From Natronospirales bacterium (lineage in GTDB: Bacteria; Pseudomonadota; Gammaproteobacteria; Natronospirales; REEB76): a stretch of DNA of 64,000 bases. Numbering within the stretch: the stretch's first letter is position 1; every line of letters starts with the position of its first letter. Of the stretch, positions 35,343 through 46,119 are shown piece by piece. The notes beneath the pieces are model-generated. The model was not told the DNA's origin. It saw only the letters and a program-made list of their open reading frames with translations, and ran no database searches. The position numbers and the translations under genes are program-made. The DNA is taken from NCBI GenBank assembly GCA_021816765.1, contig JAKAXB010000002.1:1-64000 (forward strand), written 5' to 3'.

Positions 35343-35611
35343 AATGCCATGAGTACATGCTCATTCCGGGTCAGCGCCGTGTAAAGAGCATCCAGTTGTT
35401 CGCGGCTTTCAGCGATGAAGGTGATGGTGACCGAGACGAATCTGCCTTCCCGGCTCGGCTGTTGCGCGACTCTCAGGGTGTCAAGCGGTGCCACATGCCG
35501 CATGAGAATGGCGGCAAGGGCATCATGAAATTCCCGTGTATCCCGCCCCATGACCTTGAGGGGGAATTCCAGGGGAAATCGGAGGGGCGATACGTCACTC
35601 ACGCTGGGCAT
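35339..35611 (-). CDS. ybeD: YbeD/DUF493 family protein
   Basis: A 90-residue ACT-like-fold protein. It shows [19 protein letters not shown] and [19 protein letters not shown], close to E. coli YbeD (87 aa). No enzymatic role is known. It sits between dat and lipB, with overlapping start/stop codons on both sides (TGATG and ATGA), the same neighbourhood as in E. coli. Confidence 0.93.
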   Translation of the reverse strand: MPSVSDVSPLRFPLEFPLKVMGRDTREFHDALAAILMRHVAPLDTLRVAQQPSREGRFVSVTITFIAESREQLDALYTALTRNEHVLMAL

Positions 35612-36474
35612 CAGGCGAGTAATGCCGCCTTATGCTGCTGGAAGAGGGCAAACATGTGCCGCCAGCGCGGCCCGGGCCTGCCATCTCCAATCCTGCGCCC
35701 GTCAAGTTCCGTCACCGCGTACACTTCACGGGTGGAACTGGCGAACCAGATTTCCTGCGCTTCATTCAGCAGTGTTACTGGAATGGGAGCCTCACGGTGC
35801 GCGATGCGGTGCTTCACCGCCAGTTCCAGTATCACGTCGCGGGTGATACTGGGCAGCAGATCGCGGCTTTTCGGCGGCGTTATCATCACATCCTCATGCA
35901 CGATGAACAAACTGCTGGCGGTGCCTTCGGTGGCACAGCCATTCCGCAGCAGGACCGCTTCGTTGCAGCCCTGGTCCACCGCCATCTGACGCAGCAGCAC
36001 GTTGCCGAGGAGTGCCACGGATTTGATGTCGCAACGATGCCAGCGAAAGTCATCGAGAGTCACCGCCCGGGCGCCGTTTTCCACGAGGTTGGCGGGCAAT
36101 GCGTTGAGCACAGAGGACATGGCAAACACCGTGGGCGGCACGTTCCTGGGAAACGCATGCTCACGGCCCGTATCAGCGCCGCGCGTGACCTGCAGGTAAA
36201 CCGCCTGATCACCGCCGCCATTCTGTTGCACCAGCCCGTCCAGTAACGCGCTCCATTCCGCATCGGCGTGCGGATTTCGCAGACGGATGCCGTCCAGGCT
36301 GTATTGCAGCCGCTTGAGGTGTGCGGCCGGATGGAACAGCTTTCCCCGGTAGGCGGGAATCACTTCATATACGCCATCACCGAACAAAAAACCGCGGTCC
36401 AGCGGCGAAATGCGCACCTCAGCCGGCGGCAGGAAGGCGCCATTGAGGTACGCGACTGGCAGCGGGTCGGCCAT
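35611..36474 (-). CDS. dat: D-amino acid transaminase (class IV aminotransferase)
   Basis: A 287-residue fold-type IV PLP enzyme making D-alanine/D-glutamate from 2-oxo acids. Motifs: YLNGAFLPPAEVRISPLDRGFLFGDGVYEV (quoted across its span: LDRGFLFGDGVYE), the PLP-lysine segment RCDIKSVALLGNVL, and EGTASSLFIV. The ATG at 36474 lies one base after the dacA stop; an upstream in-frame TTG would overlap dacA. Adjacent D-Ala carboxypeptidase and wall genes fit a role in peptidoglycan D-amino acid supply. Confidence 0.9.
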   Translation of the reverse strand: MADPLPVAYLNGAFLPPAEVRISPLDRGFLFGDGVYEVIPAYRGKLFHPAAHLKRLQYSLDGIRLRNPHADAEWSALLDGLVQQNGGGDQAVYLQVTRGADTGREHAFPRNVPPTVFAMSSVLNALPANLVENGARAVTLDDFRWHRCDIKSVALLGNVLLRQMAVDQGCNEAVLLRNGCATEGTASSLFIVHEDVMITPPKSRDLLPSITRDVILELAVKHRIAHREAPIPVTLLNEAQEIWFASSTREVYAVTELDGRRIGDGRPGPRWRHMFALFQQHKAALLA

Positions 36475-36475
36475 A

Positions 36476-37627
36476 CTATTTTTTGGCAAACCACAGGCGG
36501 ATGCTGTCGATCATGCGCCGGAAAATGTTGCCTTCCGGTACCGCCTGTAACGTATACAGCGGCGCCTGTGCCAGTACCGTGCCGTCATAGGAGGCGGTCA
36601 CCGTACCCACTTCGGTATCTGCCTTGACCGGCGCAATCACTCCCTTCGGCACCTGCAACGCCGCGCTCAACCGGCGGTAGCCGCCTTTGGGAATTGTTAC
36701 ATACATAGCGTTCATCACACCCACCGGCACGCTGCTGTCAGCGCCCTTCCAGGCGTTGATTTTGGTGAGCATGGTATCGGCGGCGTACAGCTTGTGAGTC
36801 TCGTAGAAGTTGAAGCCGTAATTGAGCAATGCCTCGTCATCAATGGCGCGGGCCGCTTCTGATGGCGTGCCCATGACCACGGCAATCAGGCGCATGCCGT
36901 TGCGCCGTGCGGAAACCACCATGCAGTAACCGGCCTTGTCCGTGAAGCCGGTCTTGAGACCATCCACCGAGGGATCCGTGAACAGCGGCGAGACGCGGTT
37001 CATCTGGGTGATGTTGTCCCAGGTAAACTGTTTTTCGGCGAAGTAGCGGTGGTAGTACTGCGGAAATTCTTTGATGATGGCGCGCGAGAGAATGGCGAGG
37101 TCCAGCGCCGACACATAGTGGTCTGGATTATTGGTCAGGCCCGAGGCGTCCACATAGTGGGTGTTCTTCAGACCGAGCTTCCGGGCGTACTGGTTCATGA
37201 GTTCCACGAAGGTGCCTTCTGTGCCACCTACTTTTTCCGCCAGCGCCACCGCCGCGTCGTTTCCGGACTGCACGATCAGGCCCTGCAGCAGGTTGTTCAC
37301 GCTCACCTGACTGCCCACGTTCACGAACATGCGCGAACCGCCCATGCGCCAGGCTTTTGCGCTGATGGTCACCGGGGTATTCAGGTGGATCACGCCGTCC
37401 TGGAGCGCGTGAAATACCACATAAGCAGTCATGAGTTTGGTGAGGCTCGCAGGTTCGCTGCGCAAGTCCGGATGGCTGGCGGCGAGTACCTGGCCGCTGT
37501 CGGCATCCATGAGCACGTAGCTTTTCGCGTCAAACTGCGGCGGTGCGGGAATCGGGATCGCCAGGGCGGCGGTGCTAAACAATGCAAGGAGGCTTACGGT
37601 AAATGCAACAAGACGCTGGCTTCTCAA
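36476..37627 (-). CDS. dacA: D-alanyl-D-alanine carboxypeptidase (PBP5/6 type)
   Basis: A 383-residue periplasmic enzyme trimming pentapeptides. Signal peptide LVAFTVSLLALFSTAALA, then the three penicillin-binding motifs SLTK, SGN and KTG (DGLKTGFTDKAGYC). A PBP5 C-terminal beta domain and a final amphipathic helix (IFRRMIDSIRLWFAKK) suited to membrane anchoring follow. Start chosen is TTG at 37627 with GAGGTG upstream, placing the signal peptide at the N-terminus; the frame is open a further 108 bases upstream without a better start. Confidence 0.9.
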   Translation of the reverse strand: MRSQRLVAFTVSLLALFSTAALAIPIPAPPQFDAKSYVLMDADSGQVLAASHPDLRSEPASLTKLMTAYVVFHALQDGVIHLNTPVTISAKAWRMGGSRMFVNVGSQVSVNNLLQGLIVQSGNDAAVALAEKVGGTEGTFVELMNQYARKLGLKNTHYVDASGLTNNPDHYVSALDLAILSRAIIKEFPQYYHRYFAEKQFTWDNITQMNRVSPLFTDPSVDGLKTGFTDKAGYCMVVSARRNGMRLIAVVMGTPSEAARAIDDEALLNYGFNFYETHKLYAADTMLTKINAWKGADSSVPVGVMNAMYVTIPKGGYRRLSAALQVPKGVIAPVKADTEVGTVTASYDGTVLAQAPLYTLQAVPEGNIFRRMIDSIRLWFAKK

Positions 37628-37868
37628 GAGAGCACCTCGGGGGGATGGGACTGGAAAGAACCGGACAGGACCGGCAAAGGCGGTAATTTTAGCGCGGCGG
37701 AGTGCAGAAAAATACCGTCCGGTACGCTGTTGCAACGGCCTGCCGGCCCGGTCTGCGAGGGGCCGGTTATCCGCTCACGGAGGGGTGAATGGAGAATGGA
37801 GGAAATCGGCAACTGCCTTTTCGATTTTCAGGTTGAAAAGTGCCGGGGATGGCTTTCTCCACCGCTCA

Positions 37869-38711
37869 TCAGGGGATAATCACCTGGGAATCCGGGAAGC
37901 CCAGGGTACTCAGCTGGTCGGTAAGCGCATCCACATGCGCGACGTCGGCAATCGGTCCGATGCGTACCTTGTAAAGCACCAGGCCATTGCGGGATCGCGT
38001 GAGGATAAAGACCGGGCTGATGTGTGCCGTTTGCAGGCGCTGCAATACCCGCTCGGCGTTGTCCCGGTTGGCGAAGGCGCCCACCTGCACGAATATCAAC
38101 GGCTTGTGGACGGCGCCTGCGGCGGCGCTCACGGGTGGTGTAGCGCTTTCCACGGGCAGGTTGCTGCCGGGGGCGGCGGGCGGCGGGGACTCACCCGGTG
38201 TCACGGCTTGCACATCCACCAGCGCCGTGCCGGCACCCAGCATACCGATGCGGGCGGCGGCGGCGTAGGACAGATCAATGATGCGGTTTTTCACGAACGG
38301 TCCACGATCATTCACGCGCACGATCACACTCCTGCCGTTCTCCAGGTCGGTGACACGCACATAACAGGGCAGCGGCAGTACCTTGTTGGCGGCGGTCATG
38401 GCGTACATGTCGTAGGTTTCGCCATCGGAGGTGCGGCCGCCGTGGAATTTGCTGCCATACCAGGAAGCGATGCCGCGCGCATGGTAGCCCGCGCAGTCCG
38501 GCAGCACATGATAGGTCCTGCCATCAACGGTATAGGACGCGGGATTGCCGTAAGGGCTCCTGGGTTCGTATCGCGGTACCGCGTTCGGAATCTGCGACAG
38601 GTTCACAGGGTAAGCGGGGCCGTGATCCTGGCTGGGGAATTGCGCGCAGGCGGCTATGCCCAGCGTCAACACAGTCAGGGCGCAGACAGCGCGCAAGTCA
38701 GGGAGGCGCAT
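37869..38711 (-). CDS. rlpA: Septal ring lytic transglycosylase RlpA
   Basis: A 280-residue outer-membrane lipoprotein. Lipobox GIAAC near residue 22, double-psi beta-barrel domain with GIASWYGSKFHGG and VRVNDRGPF (catalytic Asp), and a C-terminal SPOR domain (IFVQVGAFANRDNAERVLQRL) that binds denuded septal glycan. The start at 38711 overlaps the end of mltB by 14 bases; an in-frame start 51 bases upstream is less likely since the signal peptide begins after it. Confidence 0.93.
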   Translation of the reverse strand: MRLPDLRAVCALTVLTLGIAACAQFPSQDHGPAYPVNLSQIPNAVPRYEPRSPYGNPASYTVDGRTYHVLPDCAGYHARGIASWYGSKFHGGRTSDGETYDMYAMTAANKVLPLPCYVRVTDLENGRSVIVRVNDRGPFVKNRIIDLSYAAAARIGMLGAGTALVDVQAVTPGESPPPAAPGSNLPVESATPPVSAAAGAVHKPLIFVQVGAFANRDNAERVLQRLQTAHISPVFILTRSRNGLVLYKVRIGPIADVAHVDALTDQLSTLGFPDSQVIIP

Positions 38712-39741
38712 GCCGGCCCTGCTCGGCAGCGCGCGCATCAGCAATGCGCGTGCTGAGATCAATCACCGCCATGGCGTACAACGGACTGCGGTTATATCGG
38801 GTAATGACACGGAAGTTGTGCAGGCCCACCCAGTATTCGGTGCCGTGTTCAAGCTGCAGCGGTACCAGTATGGCCCGGGTATCGTCGGTAAGGCCGCTAC
38901 TCACCACCAGGCCCTGCTCGCGCAATGCGCCCACGGTGGTAGGCGCGAGCGCAGTGGACGCCTGCGCCGCTACGGCGGGCAGGGAGGCCGGTACCGCCAC
39001 GAGCCCATCCTTGCGCCAGCCGTGGGCGTGGAAATAATTGGCCACGCTGCCGATGATATCCGCCCAGTTGTTCCAGATATCGGGTCTGCCCCGGCCGTCG
39101 AAGGCTACGGCATATTTGCGGTAGCTGTCCGGCATGAATTGCGGTACACCCATGGCACCGGCATAGGAGCCGGTCAACGCAGATGGATCAAAGGATTGTT
39201 CGCGGCAGAGCAGCAGATATTGCTCCAGTTCGCCCTGGAAGAAGCTGGCCCGTGGCGGATAATCGAAACTGAGCGTGGCAAGCGCGTCGAGCACCCGATA
39301 GCCGCCTTTCTGGCGGCCGTAAAAACTCTCCACACCGAGAATCGCCACAATCAGGGAACGGGGTACGCCATAGACCGACTGCGCCTTGTCCAGCAGCGCA
39401 CTGTGCGTATCCCAGAAAGCGACCCCCGCGGTGACACGCGCAGGGTTGACGAATAGAGCCCGGTACTGATACCAGGGTTTGGCCTCGTAGGGCTTGGTGA
39501 TGGCGGCAAGGACCGCGTCGCGCATCCGGGCGGTGGCGAGGGTTTTTTCGAGCCAGGTTTTGTCAAAACCGTCCTGCTTGACGAGGCGGGCGATGAACTG
39601 CCGCACCTCGGGACGCGCGGCATAGCCGGTCACGGTTGATTGGGGCTGTGCCGGCCTGACAGCCGCTTTGCTGCAGGCGACCAGCAGGCAGCCGCTGACG
39701 AGGATGGCAGCAACGAGCAGGAAACGGATGCGCCGTGTCAC
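38698..39741 (-). CDS. mltB: Membrane-bound lytic murein transglycosylase B
   Basis: A 347-residue lipoprotein (signal region ending LLVACS) of the MltB family. It has the catalytic Glu in ILGVESFYGRQKGGYRV and the downstream GSYAGAMGVPQFMPDSYRKYA segment. It cleaves glycan strands to 1,6-anhydro-MurNAc products. Its start overlaps the rodA stop (ATGA), placing it in the mrdA-rodA-mltB-rlpA-dacA series. Confidence 0.95.
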   Translation of the reverse strand: MTRRIRFLLVAAILVSGCLLVACSKAAVRPAQPQSTVTGYAARPEVRQFIARLVKQDGFDKTWLEKTLATARMRDAVLAAITKPYEAKPWYQYRALFVNPARVTAGVAFWDTHSALLDKAQSVYGVPRSLIVAILGVESFYGRQKGGYRVLDALATLSFDYPPRASFFQGELEQYLLLCREQSFDPSALTGSYAGAMGVPQFMPDSYRKYAVAFDGRGRPDIWNNWADIIGSVANYFHAHGWRKDGLVAVPASLPAVAAQASTALAPTTVGALREQGLVVSSGLTDDTRAILVPLQLEHGTEYWVGLHNFRVITRYNRSPLYAMAVIDLSTRIADARAAEQGRHAPP

Positions 39742-40874
39742 GAGGCTATGAGCTTGCGATGCGAGTGAATACTCATGAGGATACCGAAGCCCGCCATGAG
39801 CGTCACCATGGAGGTGCCGCCGTAGCTCACCAGCGGCAGCGGCACACCCACTACCGGCAGGATGCCCGATACCATGCCGCTGTTGATGAACACATAAGTG
39901 AAGAACGCCATGGTGAGGCTGCCGGCAAGCAGGCGTGAAAAGGTGTCCTGGGCGCGCAGCGCTATGTATAACGAGCGTGCGATGATATAGCCGTAGAGAG
40001 CGAGCAGCACCAGTGCGCCGATCAGCCCGAATTGCTCGCCAAGTACCGCGAAGATGAAGTCGGTGGGGCTCTCCGGCAGGAAATCCAGTTGCGACTGGCT
40101 GCCGTGCAGCCAGCCCTTGCCAAACATCCCGCCGGAACCGATGGCGATTTCCGATTGGATGATATGGTAACCCGCACCCAGCGGATCGCGCTGCGGATTC
40201 AGGAAGGTAAGTACCCGCTCACGCTGATATATGTGCATGAAGTGCCACAGGATGGGCGTGGCGATGGCCAGTAACACCAGCAGCATGATGATTACGCGCC
40301 AGCGCAGGCCGGAGAAAAACGCACCGAAGGCTCCGGCGCTGGCGATGAGCAGCGCCGTGCCCAAATCAGGCTGGATGGCTACCAGCACCACCGGGATCAC
40401 CACAATCGCGGCGAGGGGGAACAACTGTTTCCAGTTGGGGGGCAGGGGTTTGTCATGCAGATACCAGGCTACCATCATGGGAACGGCGATCTTCATGATC
40501 TCGGAGGGCTGGAAGCGGACGAAGCCGAGGCTCAGCCAGCGTTGTGCACCGCGGCCGATATGGCCCGAGTGCAGCGTGAAAAGCAGCAGTACCAGCCCCA
40601 GGACGAACAGCCAGGGTGACCACAGGCGCAGGAATTGCGGCGAAATCTGCGCCACTACCAGGAGCACGCTGAAAGACAGACCCAGGCGGATCGCCTGGCG
40701 GTACACCATGCTGGAGTCCTCATTACTGGCGCCGTAAAGAATGGCGAGACCCGCGATGGCCAATGCCATCACCGCCACCAGCAGCGGGCCGTCGAGATTG
40801 AGGCGGCGCAGCAGCCGTTCGTCGAATGTGAGGTCGCCCGTGGAGGAGGTCGGGCTGAAGTCGTTGAAAATCAT
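39738..40874 (-). CDS. rodA: Peptidoglycan glycosyltransferase RodA
   Basis: A 378-residue SEDS-family polymerase with about ten membrane segments. It includes RWLSLGFVRFQPSEIMKIAVP, LIASAGAFGAFFSGL, and DFIFAVLGEQFG with the essential Asp-bearing loop; C-terminal GVPLPLVSYGGTSM is diagnostic. It works with the PBP2 encoded just upstream (overlap ATGA) in side-wall elongation. Confidence 0.97.
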   Translation of the reverse strand: MIFNDFSPTSSTGDLTFDERLLRRLNLDGPLLVAVMALAIAGLAILYGASNEDSSMVYRQAIRLGLSFSVLLVVAQISPQFLRLWSPWLFVLGLVLLLFTLHSGHIGRGAQRWLSLGFVRFQPSEIMKIAVPMMVAWYLHDKPLPPNWKQLFPLAAIVVIPVVLVAIQPDLGTALLIASAGAFGAFFSGLRWRVIIMLLVLLAIATPILWHFMHIYQRERVLTFLNPQRDPLGAGYHIIQSEIAIGSGGMFGKGWLHGSQSQLDFLPESPTDFIFAVLGEQFGLIGALVLLALYGYIIARSLYIALRAQDTFSRLLAGSLTMAFFTYVFINSGMVSGILPVVGVPLPLVSYGGTSMVTLMAGFGILMSIHSHRKLIAS

Positions 40875-42742
40875 GGTCCTGCCACGTCGCCACCGGCTGT
40901 ATGCAGAAGATACGCGTCCAGGACCTTGCGCGCTATGGGCGCTGCAGTGGCGGCCCCATAGCCGCCGTGCTCCACCACCACCGCCACCGCGATCCGTGGA
41001 TGGTCCACCGGCGCGAAAGCAATGAACATGGCGTTGTCACGGAGTTTTTTCGGCAGGTCCATCTCCGGACCTTCGCCGTGCAAACCGCGAGGTGCGGCCA
41101 CCACCTGGGCCGTGCCGGTCTTGGCGGCGATGCTGAACTTGGCACCGTAGCTGATGGCGTGGGCTGTACCTGCGGGGTTGGCTACCACCTCACGCATGCT
41201 GTGGACGATCAGTTTCCAGGCTCCGCTATCGGCCTCGGGTGGTGAAGGCAGGGGGTGCGGGGGCAGCGGCTTGAGCGCGCCGGTGAGCGGATTTTTGACG
41301 GCCATCACTATCCGTGGGGCGTAGCGCTTGCCTTGCATGGACAGGGTGGCGGTGGCGCTGGCGAGTTGCAGCGGTGTGACCAGCACGAAACCCTGGCCGA
41401 TGGCGGTGATGGCGGTGTTGCCCAGGTACCAGGCATGGCCGTCCATGCGCCGCTTCCAGGCCGGGGAAGGAATCAGGCCTGTGTTCTCGTGAGGCAGATC
41501 TATGCCGGTGGGCTGACCGAAGCCGAAATCCACCAGATAGCGATGCATGTCATTGATACCGAGCTGCAAGCCGAGGCTGTAGAAATAGGTGTCACAGGAC
41601 ACCATGATGGCTTCCGCCAGATCCACCTGTCCGCAGCCGGCAGGGTCCCAGTTGCGGTAGGGGCGGCGGCTGCCCGGAATATAGAATACAGCCGGACCAT
41701 AGACTTTTTTCAACGGATTGACGATGTGGTAGTTGAGGGCTGCCAGCGCCACGAAGGGTTTGAGGGTGGAACCCGGGGGATACTGTCCACGCAGCACGCG
41801 GTTGAACAGCGGCTGGTTGGGATCGTTGCTGAGCGCAGCGTATTTCTCCTGGCTGATGCCGTCCACAAACGGATTGGGATCGTAGGAGGGCGTGCTCACC
41901 AGCGCCAGCACCTCGCCGTTCTGCGGATTGATGGCCACTACGGCGCCGCTGTTGTCGCCGAGGGCTTTCTCGGCGACTTCCTGCAATCGCATGTCAATGC
42001 TGAGATACAAATCGCTGCCTGGCACCGGCGGGGTGTAGGAGACAACCCGCACCGGCCGGCCCTGGGCATCGGTTTCCACCTCGCGCGTTCCCACTGAACC
42101 GTGCAGCAACCGCTCGTAGAAAGCTTCCACACCGACCTTGCCCACCTCTGACGTGCTGGTGTACTGGGCGGGATCGAGTTTTGCCAGTTCCGAGGTGCTG
42201 ACCATGCCCACGTAACCCACTGCCTGGGCGGCGGCAGCACCGAGCGGATAGTAACGGCTTAGCGTGGCGCGGATGTCCACTCCCGGGAAGTCCTGGCGGT
42301 CAGCCGCGAAACGTGCCACTTCGGCAGCGGAGAGTTCGGTGCGCAGCGGCAGCGGCTGGAAGGGCCGCCGGGTTGCGAGCAGGCTGTCAAAGCGTTTGAT
42401 GTCGTCGGGTTCGATATTGACAATCTTGCCGAGCGCCGCAATGGTGGTCTGCATATCCGGCACCTGCTCGGGCACGATGACGAGTTCGTAGCTCGGGCGA
42501 TTTTCCGCAAGCAACACGCCGTTGCGGTCATAGATCAGCCCCCGGGGTGGAGTGACCGGTTCCTCGCGCAGGCGATTATTCTCGGCGAGCACCACGTAAC
42601 GGGAATGGTTCACCACCTGCAGATAAAAGAGCCGGATGGCTACCGTGACGAGCAGCAGCAGACCCACCACGCCCGCGCACAGGATACGCAGCGTGAACTG
42701 GTGGCGTTCCAGCCATTCATTGCGGATGCGGATGCGTGCCAT
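40871..42742 (-). CDS. mrdA: Penicillin-binding protein 2
   Basis: A 623-residue class B transpeptidase of the elongasome. One N-terminal membrane segment (LLLLVTVAIRLFYLQ), the dimerisation/pedestal domain with RGLIYDRNGVLLAENRPSYE, then the active-site STLK, SCDTYFYSLG (SxN-like position) and KTGTAQ. Length agrees with E. coli PBP2 (633 aa). It follows mreD after a 231-base gap in which I saw no gene. Confidence 0.96.
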   Translation of the reverse strand: MARIRIRNEWLERHQFTLRILCAGVVGLLLLVTVAIRLFYLQVVNHSRYVVLAENNRLREEPVTPPRGLIYDRNGVLLAENRPSYELVIVPEQVPDMQTTIAALGKIVNIEPDDIKRFDSLLATRRPFQPLPLRTELSAAEVARFAADRQDFPGVDIRATLSRYYPLGAAAAQAVGYVGMVSTSELAKLDPAQYTSTSEVGKVGVEAFYERLLHGSVGTREVETDAQGRPVRVVSYTPPVPGSDLYLSIDMRLQEVAEKALGDNSGAVVAINPQNGEVLALVSTPSYDPNPFVDGISQEKYAALSNDPNQPLFNRVLRGQYPPGSTLKPFVALAALNYHIVNPLKKVYGPAVFYIPGSRRPYRNWDPAGCGQVDLAEAIMVSCDTYFYSLGLQLGINDMHRYLVDFGFGQPTGIDLPHENTGLIPSPAWKRRMDGHAWYLGNTAITAIGQGFVLVTPLQLASATATLSMQGKRYAPRIVMAVKNPLTGALKPLPPHPLPSPPEADSGAWKLIVHSMREVVANPAGTAHAISYGAKFSIAAKTGTAQVVAAPRGLHGEGPEMDLPKKLRDNAMFIAFAPVDHPRIAVAVVVEHGGYGAATAAPIARKVLDAYLLHTAGGDVAGP

Positions 42743-42973
42743 GTGCGGCCCTTAAGCCATGTGACGGGTCGTTGCCGTCCAAAAGCATGCAGCCTGGTCC
42801 GGATGTACCGCGCGCCGACCGAGCCGAATAAAGACCGGGAGTGAGACGCACAGTCGCCACGCTGCTGCATAGCGCGGCACCGTCGCACCAGGGGCGTACG
42901 GGGATGGTGCGTCCAGGTGTTCAGGTGCGGCAGCGACTGCGCAGCACTGCATGGACTTTTTCAGCATAAGATT

Positions 42974-43465
42974 TCAGCTCACTTGATAACGCTGCTGCAG
43001 CAGCATCAGCGACTGCATCACCCACGGCCACAGGAGGGCGGTGATGAATACCGGCATCCAACGCAGCATCGCACCCTGGGTGTAGCCGAGCATGCCATCC
43101 ACCCAGAAGAGTACGAAGGTGTAGATCAGCATCAGCACCAGTACCGCCAATGTCTGTTGCCACCAGGGGAAGACGCGAATCTGCAGATGCAGCTTGAGCG
43201 TGATCCAGGCCACCAGCAGCAATGCCAGGGCGTGTTCGCCCAGCAGGCTGCCGGTGAGTGTGTCCATCAGTACGCCCACTCCGAAGGTAACCAGCAGTCC
43301 CACGCGATGTGGCAGGAACAGGCACCAGTAGATAGTGGCCAGCACCACCCACGCCGGACGGAACGGTTCAGCCCAGTTCGGCAGGGGCCAGATGGTGAGC
43401 AGCAACGCCACCAGATAACTGGCCACGATGACCCAGTTGGCGCGACGCCGGGGTGGATTCCTCAT
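42974..43465 (-). CDS. mreD: Rod shape-determining protein MreD
   Basis: A 163-residue inner-membrane protein with about five hydrophobic segments, near E. coli MreD in length (162 aa). It has PAWVVLATIYWCLFLPHRVGLL and GVLMDTLTGSLLGEHALALL, typical of the family. The start overlaps the mreC stop (ATGA). A minor alternative frame over the same DNA is rejected. Confidence 0.93.
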   Translation of the reverse strand: MRNPPRRRANWVIVASYLVALLLTIWPLPNWAEPFRPAWVVLATIYWCLFLPHRVGLLVTFGVGVLMDTLTGSLLGEHALALLLVAWITLKLHLQIRVFPWWQQTLAVLVLMLIYTFVLFWVDGMLGYTQGAMLRWMPVFITALLWPWVMQSLMLLQQRYQVS

Positions 43466-44397
43466 CGCGATTTTTTCCCCGGTGTCCTTTTTACCGTACG
43501 CGGTTCCGGTTTGGCCGGCGGGGGCGAAGCCTTGTGTGGGAAATACAGCAGCACGTCATGACCGTGATCGAGGTCGGCCACCGGACGCGCCATCACGGTG
43601 TCAAACGGCTGCGCCGGGTCACGGTGCACCACCGTGACCACGGCAACCGGATAATCGGGCGGATAGCGGCCGTCGAGACCCGAGCTTACCAGAAGATCAC
43701 CTCGCTTCACGTCAGCGCTGTTGGGCAGATAGGGCAGCGACAGCATATTCACGTCGGCGGTGCCGATAGCAAGCGTGCGCAATCCGGTACGGTTGATTTG
43801 CACCTGGATAGCCTGGCTCGGGTCGGTGATGAGCGCGGCTTCGGAGGAAACCGGTCCCACACGGATGACCTGGCCGACGATGCCGTGGGCATCGAGCAGT
43901 ACCTGCCCGTCATGCACCTTGTCATGCGCCCCCTTGTTGATAATGACAGTGTGACGGAAAGAATCCATATCCACCGCCAGCAGCCTTGCCAATACCACGT
44001 GACCGGCGACTTTGGCTCCGGCCTGCATGAGTTTGCGCAGGCGCGCATTTTCCTGCTCCAGGGCCGCGAATCGTTGCAACTGCACGGAATCTATGCGTAG
44101 TTGCCGTTTAAGTCCGGTGTTTTCATTCACCAGCGCCGTATGCGTGGCCAGGTTTTCCTGTGCCCAGCCGGCCAGGGCGTAGGGTGCATTCACCACTGCC
44201 TGTACCGGATACACCAGCGTGGATAGCGCCGCATGTATTTTTTCCAGATGACCGCGCTGGTGATCGTAGAACATGAGCGCAATGCACGTGGCGATCAGCA
44301 GCAGCATGCGCAGTGCACCCGCCGGATTGCCGGAGAAGAGATGGACTGAACGCCGTTGATGGCGCAGGGCGGACACGGGCGGCTCAGCCCGCGCCAC
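43462..44397 (-). CDS. mreC: Rod shape-determining protein MreC
   Basis: A 311-residue protein with one membrane segment (MLLLIATCIALMFYD), a coiled coil (ENTGLKRQLRIDSVQLQRF and the following heptads) and the beta-barrel periplasmic domain with GIVGQVIRVG and RGDLLVSSGLDGRYPPDYPV. It scaffolds the elongasome with MreD and PBP2. The exact start among upstream codons is uncertain. Confidence 0.94.
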   Translation of the reverse strand: MARAEPPVSALRHQRRSVHLFSGNPAGALRMLLLIATCIALMFYDHQRGHLEKIHAALSTLVYPVQAVVNAPYALAGWAQENLATHTALVNENTGLKRQLRIDSVQLQRFAALEQENARLRKLMQAGAKVAGHVVLARLLAVDMDSFRHTVIINKGAHDKVHDGQVLLDAHGIVGQVIRVGPVSSEAALITDPSQAIQVQINRTGLRTLAIGTADVNMLSLPYLPNSADVKRGDLLVSSGLDGRYPPDYPVAVVTVVHRDPAQPFDTVMARPVADLDHGHDVLLYFPHKASPPPAKPEPRTVKRTPGKKSR

Positions 44398-44552
44398 GCA
44401 GGGCGGACAGGAGGCGTAGCGTCAGAGACAGGATGACTTGCAAGTGGACCTCGGGGCGGAATGTGGACGCCGTTGGCAACCCCAAGATTTTCCGGCGAGA
44501 TCAGCCCGGCTGCAACAGCCGCCGCGCGTTTTTGAAGAAATATCCCTTGCCG

Positions 44553-45668
<1,116 letters not shown>

Positions 45669-45762
45669 CTAGCAACGGCGGGCGGCGGCGGCAAGCCGGT
45701 TTATGCCATAATTTGCGGAATTTCCGGGGATTTCCCCCGGAGCAATCCGCCGGAGCCCATGC

Positions 45763-46053
45763 ATGTCACTCACCCCCGACGATGTGCGTACCATTGCGCG
45801 CCTAGCGCGCCTCGCCATCAGCGAGCAGGACATTCCTCGCTATGCGGATAATCTGTCGCGCATCCTGGATTTTGTGGCGCAATTGGACCAGGCGGATACT
45901 TCCCATGTCGCGCCCATGGCGCACCCGCTCAGCAGCCTGACACAGCGGTTGCGCGATGACGTGGTGACTGAAACCAGTCAACGCGATCTTTTCCAGGAGA
46001 ATGCACCGCAGGTGGACGCCGGGCTCTACCTCGTGCCGAAGGTGATCGAATAG
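45763..46053 (+). CDS. gatC: Aspartyl/glutamyl-tRNA amidotransferase subunit C
   Basis: A 96-residue subunit stabilising GatA-GatB. It shows VRTIARLARLAISEQDI at the N-terminus and the C-terminal ENAPQVDAGLYLVPKVIE of the family. Ribosome binding site GGAG lies seven bases before ATG, and a small CCGGGG/CCCCCGG hairpin sits just upstream at ~45724-45740. gatA follows after 66 bases. Confidence 0.95.
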   Translation: MSLTPDDVRTIARLARLAISEQDIPRYADNLSRILDFVAQLDQADTSHVAPMAHPLSSLTQRLRDDVVTETSQRDLFQENAPQVDAGLYLVPKVIE

Positions 46054-46066
46054 CTTACCTATAAGA

Positions 46067-46095
46067 GTTGGGAGCGGCGGTTTCCGTCGCGATTC
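46067..46095. repeat. REP-like palindrome, family copy 4
   Basis: TTGGGAGCGGCGG then CCGTCGCGATTC between gatC and gatA, the same pattern as the copies near thyA, kynU and cbs. Confidence 0.55.
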
Positions 46096-46119
46096 GTTAT
46101 CCGATTTCACGATTTAAAT